From NCBI GenBank assembly GCA_026392815.1, contig JAPLBI010000066.1, positions 1 through 13,696 on the forward strand: a DNA stretch of 13,696 bases. The letters run 5' to 3'. Positions within the stretch are counted from its first letter, which is position 1; the number at the start of each line of letters is the position of its first letter. This document shows, in pieces, positions 6,791 through 13,696 of this stretch. A program made the translations under genes and the position numbers. This DNA comes from Actinomycetota bacterium (GTDB lineage Bacteria > Actinomycetota > Actinomycetes > Nanopelagicales > Nanopelagicaceae). The notes beneath the pieces are model-generated. The model was not told the DNA's origin. It saw only the letters and a list, made by a program, of their open reading frames with translations, and did not search any database.

Positions 6791-9661
6791 ACTTTAGAAC
6801 ATGGCGCATTTGTTGATCGCCACATAGGTCCAACGCACGCAAATGAAGTTGCGATGCTTGAGCAACTTGGTTTTAAATCACTCGTTACATTTATCTCTGC
6901 TGTGGTGCCTTCTGCAATTGCAATGAAAGAACCACTCGAAAAGCATCTTCCACCAGCAGTTACCGAAGTTGAAGCGATCAAATTACTTCGCCAGATGGCT
7001 TCCGAGAACCAGGTCTTTACCTCACTTATTGGAACCGGTTATTACGGAACGGTTACTCCTGCGGTTATTAAACGAAACGTTTTAGAAAATCCTGCTTGGT
7101 ACACCGCTTACACACCGTACCAACCAGAGATTTCGCAAGGACGCTTAGAAGCGCTCTTTGCTTTTCAAACCGTAGTCTGCGATCTCACCGGCTTAACTAT
7201 TGCTAACGCATCGATGCTCGATGAAGGAACTGCCGCAGCTGAGGCTATGACGCTAGCCCGCCGTAATTTCAAAGGCTCTGACGATGCAGTATTTGTAATT
7301 GATTCATCACTTCACCCACAGAGTAAGGCGGTTGTGATTACACGCGCTAAGCCACTCAGAATCAAAGTGGTGGAAGTAGATATCAAGTCAGCTGCTGATA
7401 TTTCTGGCATCGAGTACTTCGGAGTTCTCGTTCAATATCCAAACACTTTTGGTGAAATCAAAGACTATTCAGATTTAGCAGAAGTAATTCATAGTAAAGA
7501 CGCTTACTTAATTGCAGCAACAGATCTCTTAGCTCTGACCTTATTAAAGGCGCCAGGGGAGTGGGGCGCAGATGTTGCCATCGGTAGCGCACAACGCTTC
7601 GGAGTCCCGATGGGATTTGGTGGACCACATGCAGGTTTCATGTCAGTGCGTGCCGGTTTAGAACGTTCTCTTCCTGGTCGCTTAATTGGGCAGAGCGTTG
7701 ATGTACATGGCAATCCAGCATTTCGTTTAGCGTTGCAAACTCGCGAACAACATATTCGTCGCGATAAAGCCACTAGCAATATTTGTACCGCCCAAGTTCT
7801 CCTTGCCAATATGAGCGCCTTCTACGCGATGTGGCATGGCCCGGTTGGCCTCAAGAAGATCGCCAACCGCGTTCATAGCCTGACACACATCTTCGCAACT
7901 GCACTTACTTCAAAGGGCTTCAAGATCGCCAATGAAAGCTACTTTGACACGTTAACGATCAACGTTGAATCCGCCGATAAGTTCATAAAGAGCGCGGAAG
8001 ATTTGCAGATTAACTTGCGCAAGATTTCCCAGACCCAAGTCGGTATCTCTTTCGATGAAACAACCACAGTTGATCTCTTGAACCTATTAGCAACGATCTT
8101 TGGAATCTCAATTGATCTGGCGGCGCAGGGGAGTGGTCTTCCAAAGTTCGCGGTTAGAGAAAGCTCTTACTTGGCGCATCCAGTCTTTAATACCTATCAC
8201 TCCGAAACTTCGATGATGCGTTACTTGCGCATGCTCTCAGATCGCGACCTTGCGCTTGATCGCACGATGATTCCGCTTGGTTCTTGCACCATGAAGTTAA
8301 ATGCGGCAACCGAAATGGAAGCGGTTACTTGGCCTGAATTCTCAGCGCTGCACCCATTCTCACCTGCCAACCAGAGCGCAGGATCTCGCCGAATGATTAA
8401 GGAGTTATCTGATTGGTTGGTTGCAATCACTGGCTACGACGCAGTTTCACTTCAACCAAACGCTGGTAGCCAAGGAGAATTCGCTGGCTTGCTAGCGATC
8501 CGTAATTACCACGATTCACGCGGCGACAACCATCGCACTATCTGCTTGATTCCATCGAGCGCTCACGGCACCAATGCTGCAAGTGCGGTAATGGCCGGAA
8601 TGCAGGTTGTTGTTGTTTCTTGCGATGAACTCGGAAACGTTTCAGTTGCAGATATAAAAGAGAAGATCGCAGAACACGGTGCAAACCTGGCAGCGCTCAT
8701 GGTGACTTACCCATCTACGCATGGTGTATTTGAATCTGCGATCGGTGAAATCTGCGAGTTAGTACACACAGCAGGTGGTCAGGTTTACGTAGATGGCGCA
8801 AATTTGAATGCACTCGTTGGCCTTGCGCAACCTGGAAAATTTGGCGCAGATGTTTCGCACTTAAATCTACATAAAACATTCTGTATTCCACATGGCGGTG
8901 GGGGACCAGGCGTTGGTCCAGTAATCGCTCGTGCTCATCTAGCTCCGTTCTTGCCAAATCATCCACTCGATGAAACAGCAGGCCCAGCAACGGGACCTGG
9001 TCCAATTTCTGCTGCGCCATTTGGTTCAGCAAGTATCTTGCCGATCTCTTGGAGCTATATCCGAATGATGGGGGGAGCAGGGCTAACGCATGCGACCCAA
9101 GTTGCGATCTTGTCCGCTAATTACATGGCGAAGAAGTTAGCGCCGTACTATCCAATTTTGTATACCGCTGAAAGCGGGCTAATCGCTCACGAATGCATCT
9201 TGGATCTCCGCGAGATCACCAAGGTCAGCGGTGTGACCGTTGATGACATCGCAAAGCGTTTGATGGATTTTGGTTTCCATGCACCAACAATGAGCTTCCC
9301 AGTGCCAGGAACTCTGATGATCGAGCCCACTGAATCAGAAGATGTTCGAGAGATGGATCGCTTTATCAACGCCATGGTTGAGATCCATCGCGAGATTTCT
9401 GAGATAACTGTTGGGGCTATTGCGGTTGAGGATTCAGCGCTACGTCATGCACCTCATACAGCTGGTGCAGTCGTAGATAGCCAGTGGGATCGTCGCTATT
9501 CACGCGAAATGGGAGCCTTTCCCGCGCCTGCTAGCGGCCTTATAAGCGGTGAACTGATCGGAACTGCCGGTAAGTATTGGCCGAGCGTTGGTCGTATTGA
9601 TGGTGCTTACGGAGATAGAAATCTGGTCTGCTCATGTGCACCGATCGAGTCGTACGCCTAA
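6788..9661 (+). CDS. gcvP: Glycine dehydrogenase (decarboxylating), P protein
   Basis: This 957-residue single-chain P protein decarboxylates glycine with pyridoxal phosphate and passes the aminomethyl group to lipoyl-GcvH. The N-terminal half starts with [10 protein letters not shown] and contains GTGYYGT and [19 protein letters not shown]. The C-terminal half carries [21 protein letters not shown] and the cofactor-binding lysine K696 in [18 protein letters not shown]. Length equals that of full-size bacterial P proteins, so the two-subunit form is excluded. Start is TTG behind a strong GGGGGAG. Partner gcvH lies 2.6 kb upstream in the same direction, separated by the FHA / MerR block; this layout is conserved up to Rv1832. 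Base and codon style changes along the gene (see findings). Confidence 0.97.
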   Translation: MTLEHGAFVDRHIGPTHANEVAMLEQLGFKSLVTFISAVVPSAIAMKEPLEKHLPPAVTEVEAIKLLRQMASENQVFTSLIGTGYYGTVTPAVIKRNVLENPAWYTAYTPYQPEISQGRLEALFAFQTVVCDLTGLTIANASMLDEGTAAAEAMTLARRNFKGSDDAVFVIDSSLHPQSKAVVITRAKPLRIKVVEVDIKSAADISGIEYFGVLVQYPNTFGEIKDYSDLAEVIHSKDAYLIAATDLLALTLLKAPGEWGADVAIGSAQRFGVPMGFGGPHAGFMSVRAGLERSLPGRLIGQSVDVHGNPAFRLALQTREQHIRRDKATSNICTAQVLLANMSAFYAMWHGPVGLKKIANRVHSLTHIFATALTSKGFKIANESYFDTLTINVESADKFIKSAEDLQINLRKISQTQVGISFDETTTVDLLNLLATIFGISIDLAAQGSGLPKFAVRESSYLAHPVFNTYHSETSMMRYLRMLSDRDLALDRTMIPLGSCTMKLNAATEMEAVTWPEFSALHPFSPANQSAGSRRMIKELSDWLVAITGYDAVSLQPNAGSQGEFAGLLAIRNYHDSRGDNHRTICLIPSSAHGTNAASAVMAGMQVVVVSCDELGNVSVADIKEKIAEHGANLAALMVTYPSTHGVFESAIGEICELVHTAGGQVYVDGANLNALVGLAQPGKFGADVSHLNLHKTFCIPHGGGGPGVGPVIARAHLAPFLPNHPLDETAGPATGPGPISAAPFGSASILPISWSYIRMMGGAGLTHATQVAILSANYMAKKLAPYYPILYTAESGLIAHECILDLREITKVSGVTVDDIAKRLMDFGFHAPTMSFPVPGTLMIEPTESEDVREMDRFINAMVEIHREISEITVGAIAVEDSALRHAPHTAGAVVDSQWDRRYSREMGAFPAPASGLISGELIGTAGKYWPSVGRIDGAYGDRNLVCSCAPIESYA

Positions 9662-9698
9662 TTAGCGCCTAAATTCCGCGGGGCAGGGCTAATTTAGG
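9659..9698. terminator. Candidate bidirectional terminator between convergent genes
   Basis: The 38-base gap between the ends of gcvP (+) and the mannose synthase gene (-) holds nested inverted repeats. CCTAAATT (9668-9675) pairs with AATTTAGG (9691-9698), and AATTAGC (9660-9666) pairs with GCTAATT (9688-9694). Either could form a hairpin in both transcripts. The stems are AT-rich and lack a long T run, so termination strength is uncertain. Confidence 0.42.
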
Positions 9699-9699
9699 G

Positions 9700-10458
9700 T
9701 TACTTAACATAATGTAACTTATCGGCGTTAGGTCGAAGTATGCGTGAGATACCCCAGCGGGTCGTCTGCAGTAACGCCTCAATAACTATCGCCTGCGACA
9801 TCTTTGAAATGCCATTTATCCGTTCTACGAAGGTAATTGGAACTTCAATCTCTTTCGCTCCAGCAAGATGTGCAGCAAGTGCCATTTCGATTTGGTAGCA
9901 ATAACCAGTTGCCTGCATATCGCTAAGTTTTAAAGTTTTAAGTAGTTCGACGCTATAAACCCGGAAACCACCAGTTAAGTCATTAAGCGGGATTCCAAGG
10001 GCCAATTTGGCATATGCAGTGCCAGCTCGCGATAGATATTGACGCCGCTTTGGCCAGTTAACAACCGATCCGCCAGGGATCCATCTAGTTCCCAGAACAA
10101 TTAACTTTCCAGGCGTTATTGCAGCGATCATCTTCTCTAAATCGACAACTCGGTGTGATCCATCGGCATCCATAGTTATCACATGGGTATAACTCGAATC
10201 AGCGAGAACTTGTACAAAACCGGCGCGATAAGCAGCGCCTAATCCGCCTTTACCGGGCCTGCGAAGTATCGATACCCAAGGAAGATGCAAATTATCGACA
10301 ATCTTTGCTGTTCCATCTGGAGAGTTGTCATCGATCACGATGACATCAAAGTTACTCGTCTTATTTACACGAAAAAAAGCTAGTTGATCCAGAAGTTCAA
10401 CAATTGAAACTGCTTCGTTGTAAGTTGGAATCAGAAGTGCAATCTTGATAGTCATCAC
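9700..10458 (-). CDS. ppm1: Polyprenol monophosphomannose synthase (GT2)
   Basis: This 252-residue family-2 glycosyltransferase should move mannose from GDP-mannose to polyprenyl phosphate at the inner face of the membrane, supplying the donor for lipoglycans or protein mannosylation. It opens with LLIPTYNEA, has VIDDNSPDGT, the metal-binding DAD in MDADGSH, and the family runs GTRW and LTGGFRVY. There is no C-terminal membrane domain, as in the short bacterial form. It follows lnt with overlap: the Lnt stop TGA overlaps either a GTG at 10458 or an ATG at 10455. In M. tuberculosis the same two activities are fused in Ppm1 (Rv2051c); here they are adjacent. The gene is intact. Confidence 0.9.
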   Translation of the reverse strand: MMTIKIALLIPTYNEAVSIVELLDQLAFFRVNKTSNFDVIVIDDNSPDGTAKIVDNLHLPWVSILRRPGKGGLGAAYRAGFVQVLADSSYTHVITMDADGSHRVVDLEKMIAAITPGKLIVLGTRWIPGGSVVNWPKRRQYLSRAGTAYAKLALGIPLNDLTGGFRVYSVELLKTLKLSDMQATGYCYQIEMALAAHLAGAKEIEVPITFVERINGISKMSQAIVIEALLQTTRWGISRILRPNADKLHYVK

Positions 10459-11060
10459 GAAACCTTTCTGCGAATTCCAAGTGCGAGGATTAGCGAAGAT
10501 AATAGTACGAGAAGGGGAGCCACTCCCCCTAGACGATCAGATAACGTCTGATAATTCGAAATTTTTAGATCTCCAGAGATCGAAGTTGAAAGGTTTTCAG
10601 TTGTTTGGGATGTCACAGCGCCACTATTATCGATAAAGGCCGAGATACCGACGGTAGAAACGCTGAGAATCTCGCGAGAATGCTCAACTGCACGGATTCT
10701 GGTAATCGCTAATTGCTGGGCGCTTTCGGCGGTATTTGCAAAGGTCGCGCTATTTGTTTGAACAATAATTGCTCCAGACTGATTCGCGCTCTCTCGAACC
10801 AAACCATCGTTGATAATTTCATAGCAAATGATCGGCGCGACTTGATATCCGCCAATGTCATGCGAAACAAAGCCCTGACCAGGTTTAAAATCGTTTACCG
10901 ACTTGGCATATGGAGAAACGATTTCAGCGACTCGGCGCAGCGGCATGTACTCACCAAAAGGGGTTAAGTAGCGCTTAATGTATGTCGATTCAACTTCTCC
11001 CTTTGCGTCATACATGACGGAAGCATTCGCCGGCGATCCCTGCTCCGTAAGAACTACTGA
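10455..11060 (-). CDS. lnt: Apolipoprotein N-acyltransferase Lnt, C-terminal part (frame-shifted)
   Basis: This frame holds the second half of Lnt, displaced by one base from the first half. Homology begins around VVLTEQGSPANASVMYDAK (from about 11057). It includes the catalytic Lys in YIKRYLTPFGEYMPL (codon at 10974-10976) and the catalytic Cys in PIICYEI (codon at 10824-10826), then the last membrane helix (LGGVAPLLVLLSSLILALG) and the stop that overlaps ppm1. An open frame runs further upstream to an ATG at 11120, but residues before about 11057 are an out-of-frame reading of the first half. The only plausible independent start is the ATG at 11015. Compared with known Lnt proteins, a short stretch between WPENAIDIDP and SPANA is missing. 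Confidence 0.8.
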   Translation of the reverse strand, partial: SVVLTEQGSPANASVMYDAKGEVESTYIKRYLTPFGEYMPLRRVAEIVSPYAKSVNDFKPGQGFVSHDIGGYQVAPIICYEIINDGLVRESANQSGAIIVQTNSATFANTAESAQQLAITRIRAVEHSREILSVSTVGISAFIDNSGAVTSQTTENLSTSISGDLKISNYQTLSDRLGGVAPLLVLLSSLILALGIRRKVS

Positions 11061-11787
11061 GAATTTCGGGATAATTTCGCGGATCGATGTCGATGGCATT
11101 TTCTGGCCAAACAACTGCATCGTACTTCTGCTTCACAAGTTGGCGCGTGGTGTCGCGATGCAAGTAGAAGACCGCCTTAGCTCGCGAGTTGAACTCAAGA
11201 CCAACTGAAGGTGTATTTCCCTGAATCGCTATTAATGAAATCTTCTCTGAAGAGGTTGGATTATTCGGTAAGAAGGAAACGATTAGAAAGCTGACTGCAA
11301 CGAGAACGAGTGCCCGGACTTTAAGACGGTTTAGCGCCAGCGCAGAAAGTAAGGTCGCGAAGCTAAGTAGCAGTACTCCCCCAATTGCAGCTAATGGAAG
11401 GAGCGGTGATTCGACTTGGCTAAAGGCGATTCTGGTCCAGGCAAATCCACCAAATGGAAAGCGCGCCCGCAACTCTTCACAGATCAAAAAGGTAAGGAGA
11501 ACCCAACGAAGCGAGCCAGTCTTGCGATAGATCCAACCAACTGGAAGATAGAAAGCTGCTTGTAGCGAAGTTAATAAGAGCCAAGGCAGCGCTCCAACAT
11601 ACTTACTACTCCAATGCAGAACTATGCCGTTAAGAATTGCTCCGAAGATAAATGAGGCTAGGACTGGTCTTCTACTCTTCGACAGCCCTCTAAAGAAAAG
11701 CGCGTAACCAACGAGCGCGAGATACCAAATACCTATCGGTTCAAATGCTGCACTTACAACAAGCGCGGAAAATAAGAAGATCACCAT
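11008..11787 (-). CDS. lnt: Apolipoprotein N-acyltransferase Lnt, N-terminal part (frame-shifted)
   Basis: Lnt adds the third acyl chain to the N-terminal cysteine of lipoproteins at the outer face of the cytoplasmic membrane. This part carries about seven hydrophobic helices (residues 1-180) and the start of the nitrilase-like domain: SLIAIQGN near 193 and the catalytic Glu, E229, in WPENAIDIDP. After YPEILS (about 11055) the frame runs 17 residues unlike Lnt into a stop at 11008, while the correct continuation lies in another frame. The ATG overlaps the end of the exonuclease gene by seven bases (ATGGTGA), typical coupling. Without the Lys and Cys of the second half this product cannot be active. 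Confidence 0.82.
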   Translation of the reverse strand: MVIFLFSALVVSAAFEPIGIWYLALVGYALFFRGLSKSRRPVLASFIFGAILNGIVLHWSSKYVGALPWLLLTSLQAAFYLPVGWIYRKTGSLRWVLLTFLICEELRARFPFGGFAWTRIAFSQVESPLLPLAAIGGVLLLSFATLLSALALNRLKVRALVLVAVSFLIVSFLPNNPTSSEKISLIAIQGNTPSVGLEFNSRAKAVFYLHRDTTRQLVKQKYDAVVWPENAIDIDPRNYPEILSSSYGAGIAGECFRHV

Positions 11788-12683
11788 TTGAGTGCAGTAA
11801 TCAACCGATCAACGCTTGCGCCAAGTCCGTAGCGTTCCTTGATCTCATAAATCTTTGAAAGATCAGCTGGTTTCTGCGGCATCGAGATATTAAGTTTTGG
11901 AAGGGCGACATCTCTTGCGCAGTTGACCAAGGTAGGTGCGATCTTTAAATAATCTGCGCCTTCAATTATCTTCTTAGCAAGAGCAGGCTTTAGCGATGGG
12001 TGCGCGTCACGAGCTCCTTGCTGGGCTTCATCGACGTCTGCAAAGTTGTTTGCAATCAGCGCTGCGCCTTTCTCACCAATCCCCTTAACGCCAGGCAGTC
12101 CATCTGAAGGATCGCCCCTAAACATTGCAAATAAGGCGTAACGATCACCGGGAATGGCATATTTACGTGCAATCCACGCTTTATCGACTAGGTCGTGCTG
12201 AGATAAACCCTTTGCTAGATAAACAACCTTTACATCACGTTTGTCATCGACTAACTGAAAGAGATCTCGATCTCCAGTAACAATTCGAGTTGGGCCAGGT
12301 TCTTTAACCGCAAAGGTAGCCATAACATCATCGGCCTCATAGTCATCTACACCGACCATCGGAATTCCAAACTCATCAAGAAGATCTAGCAGGATGGGAA
12401 TCTGCGGAGTTAGTAAATCTGGTTCTTCTTCGCCTTCGCCATCTTCTTCCAGGCGGTTAGCTTTGTAATCCGGAAAAATATCTACTCGCCATGAGGGGCG
12501 CCAATCGCCTTCAATACAAGCAACGATGCGATTCGGTGAGTACATGCCAATTAGACGTGCCGTCATATCCAGGTAGCCGCGTATTGCATTGACCGGTGTT
12601 CCATCGGGTGCCAACAAGGTATCTGGCATTCCGTAGTAAGCGCGATACCAAAGAGAAGCGCTATCAAGGAGCATTAAAGTCAT
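11781..12683 (-). CDS. 5'-3' exonuclease, PIN / H3TH type
   Basis: This 300-residue protein resembles the free-standing 5' nuclease of actinobacteria (Rv2090 type), related to the 5'-exonuclease domain of DNA polymerase I. It starts MLLDSASLWYRAYYG. The metal-binding acidic groups are visible in VDDYEADD (residues 112-119) and TGDRD (136-140). The helix-three-turn-helix lies at about 190-212 with RGDPSDGLPGVKGIGEKGA. There is no polymerase domain. A role in removing RNA primers or flaps during replication and repair is inferred from the family. The ATG overlaps the natural helY stop as ATGA, and the 3' end overlaps lnt by seven bases. The gene appears intact, unlike both neighbours. Confidence 0.9.
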   Translation of the reverse strand: MTLMLLDSASLWYRAYYGMPDTLLAPDGTPVNAIRGYLDMTARLIGMYSPNRIVACIEGDWRPSWRVDIFPDYKANRLEEDGEGEEEPDLLTPQIPILLDLLDEFGIPMVGVDDYEADDVMATFAVKEPGPTRIVTGDRDLFQLVDDKRDVKVVYLAKGLSQHDLVDKAWIARKYAIPGDRYALFAMFRGDPSDGLPGVKGIGEKGAALIANNFADVDEAQQGARDAHPSLKPALAKKIIEGADYLKIAPTLVNCARDVALPKLNISMPQKPADLSKIYEIKERYGLGASVDRLITALKW

Positions 12684-12793
12684 AGGTCATCCACCATATA
12701 TGAAACGACGCCACGATCTAAACGCTTAATTGCTTCTCGACAAACAGGACGTAGCTTTTCGCTGGCGCCAGCGATCTGCATAAGTAAATCCCG
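12680..12793 (-). pseudogene. helY: Displaced C-terminal tail of HelY
   Basis: In the frame shifted by two bases from the main HelY frame the sequence reads DLLMQIAGASEKLRP, then VCREAIKRLDRGVVSYMVDD and L, then TGA. This is the normal end of the DSHCT domain, with the C-terminal R-x-x-V-C-R-x-A and R-G-V-V groups. Its stop overlaps the exonuclease ATG as ATGA (12680-12683), which confirms that this was the native end of the gene. About ten residues that the family has between the G-D-F-V-R-type motif and D-L-L are missing at the junction. Confidence 0.8.
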
Positions 12794-13696
12794 ACCGACA
12801 TATCCGAACCCTTTAGAACGTTGGTTAACGAATTGCCCTGTGCCCAACGGTAAGAGATATAGGCAAAACCGAAATCGGGTTCCTTTTGAGTTTTGACATC
12901 GAACTCGTTCTCGATATCTTCAAGTTTGGCCCAAAGTTTGGTGATCTCAACAAGTGCGTTAGTGACGTTTTGATGTGGCATTTTTGGTGCGTATTCATCG
13001 CGAGATCTTGATTGAAAGATCATGCACGAGACAACGGATAAAAGTTCCGGAGCGGACAACTCATCGAGAATTCCATTACGAATAGTTTCGGTTAGAAGAA
13101 GATCTGATTCTGCGTAAATTTTTGCAAGGATCTTGCCTTGCGGAAGTGGCTTCTCCCCCTCTATATATCCAAGGTGGGTCAATACATCACAAATGCGGTC
13201 AAAAGTTTTTGCGATAACGTGGGTACGGTTCTCAACTCTTCCGCGCAAGCCCTCGGATTCGCGATGTAAGCGTTCTGCGCGCTCAGCAAAGCGGGCATGC
13301 GTCTCGCGATCGTTACATGAATGGCAGGGATGAGATCGCGTGCTGCGGCGTAGGCCGTCAATCTCATTCTCCATATGTTGCCTCTGGCGATTATCAAAAG
13401 TTTTACGACCATCACGTTTGGAGAGCAACTTCTCTAACTCTTTTATCTCACTTCGCAATCTGGCATAGCTTGCAAAGTCACCTAAGTGGCATTCGGCGCT
13501 GGCCATTAACTCAAGTCGCGCAGTTTCATTCTTCTTAATTTGCTTAACCAAGCCAACTACAGCGCGATCGGCTTGGAATTGCGCAAACGAAGATTCCAAA
13601 CTTCCGTGGGCTCGCTCTCGACCAAATCGTGCGATCAGATTTATAGCCATGTTATAGGTCGGAGTAAACGAAGATCTAAGTGGATAAGTTCTCGTA
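12718..13696 (-). CDS. helY: DEAD/DEAH-box RNA helicase HelY, C-terminal part (5' truncated, frame-shifted)
   Basis: This is the C-terminal third of a Ski2/Mtr4-like helicase (HelY). The frame stays open to the right edge: codons 13651-13695 read TRTYPLRSSFTPTYN, which joins MAINLIARFGRERA and matches the family motif LRSSF-x3-YNM after the helicase core. The ATG at 13650 is therefore not the start. Next come SSFAQFQADRAV, a coiled segment, the HPCHSC cluster and the C-terminal DSHCT domain with EPDFGFAYISYRWAQG. The helicase motor itself lies outside the window. After GSDMSVG (about 12790) the reading continues 21 residues unlike the family to a stop at 12718; the true C-terminus is in another frame. 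Confidence 0.85.
   Translation of the reverse strand, partial: TRTYPLRSSFTPTYNMAINLIARFGRERAHGSLESSFAQFQADRAVVGLVKQIKKNETARLELMASAECHLGDFASYARLRSEIKELEKLLSKRDGRKTFDNRQRQHMENEIDGLRRSTRSHPCHSCNDRETHARFAERAERLHRESEGLRGRVENRTHVIAKTFDRICDVLTHLGYIEGEKPLPQGKILAKIYAESDLLLTETIRNGILDELSAPELLSVVSCMIFQSRSRDEYAPKMPHQNVTNALVEITKLWAKLEDIENEFDVKTQKEPDFGFAYISYRWAQGNSLTNVLKGSDMSVGIYLCRSLAPAKSYVLFVEKQLSV

Noticed and set aside
11008..11120. Programmed ribosomal frameshift in lnt
   Set aside because: No slippery heptamer or downstream structure is evident, and conserved residues are missing at the junction, which a frameshift would not explain.
13648..13650. ATG at 13650 as the start of a separate gene of about 310 residues
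   Set aside because: The frame stays open to the window edge and the upstream codons match the HelY family motif, so this is an internal methionine of a truncated gene.
1..13696. Defence system, mobile element, prophage, CRISPR array, tRNA or rRNA
   Set aside because: None found on either strand; gene content is conserved housekeeping and regulation throughout.

Overview
The window looks like chromosomal housekeeping DNA from an actinobacterium. The gene order tyrA - cmk/der - pgsA-like - gcvH - FHA (GarA-like) - MerR (FtsR-like) - DUF151 - MerR - gcvP repeats, with gaps, the conserved actinobacterial neighbourhood known in Mycobacterium tuberculosis as roughly Rv1822-Rv1832. The right-hand cluster helY - 5'-3' exonuclease - lnt - ppm is also typical of actinobacteria. 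By eye the G+C content is moderate (about half), spacers are short and genes overlap. That suggests a streamlined, low-GC actinobacterium such as the freshwater Nanopelagicales (acI) type. The lineage is an inference and was not tested.

Left part (1-3756, + strand): the last codons of an AroH-type chorismate mutase are followed by prephenate dehydrogenase (tyrA), two consecutive steps towards tyrosine. Next comes one long gene fusing cytidylate kinase to the ribosome-assembly GTPase Der. A CDP-alcohol phosphatidyltransferase starts on the last base of its stop codon.

Middle part (3786-9661, + strand): gcvH and gcvP, two of the four glycine cleavage components, flank a regulatory block. The block holds an FHA-domain protein like GarA/OdhI, an FtsR-like MerR regulator, a DUF151 bifunctional-nuclease-family protein and a second MerR regulator. 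A good promoter and a 17-bp near-palindrome precede the FHA gene. A 9-base half of that element recurs upstream of the second MerR gene, which hints at a small autoregulated circuit.

Right part (9700-13696, - strand): a convergent, tightly overlapped operon reads leftwards: helicase HelY (5' end outside the window), 5'-3' exonuclease, apolipoprotein N-acyltransferase Lnt and polyprenol-phosphate-mannose synthase. Both helY and lnt carry an internal lesion where the frame changes and a short conserved stretch is missing. Both read like small out-of-frame deletions, either real or from assembly.

I found no tRNA, rRNA, CRISPR array, insertion sequence, phage gene or defence system. No spacer exceeds about 130 bases once the second MerR gene is started at 6202. 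The points most worth checking are the two broken genes and the shared regulatory element, not a new multi-gene system.
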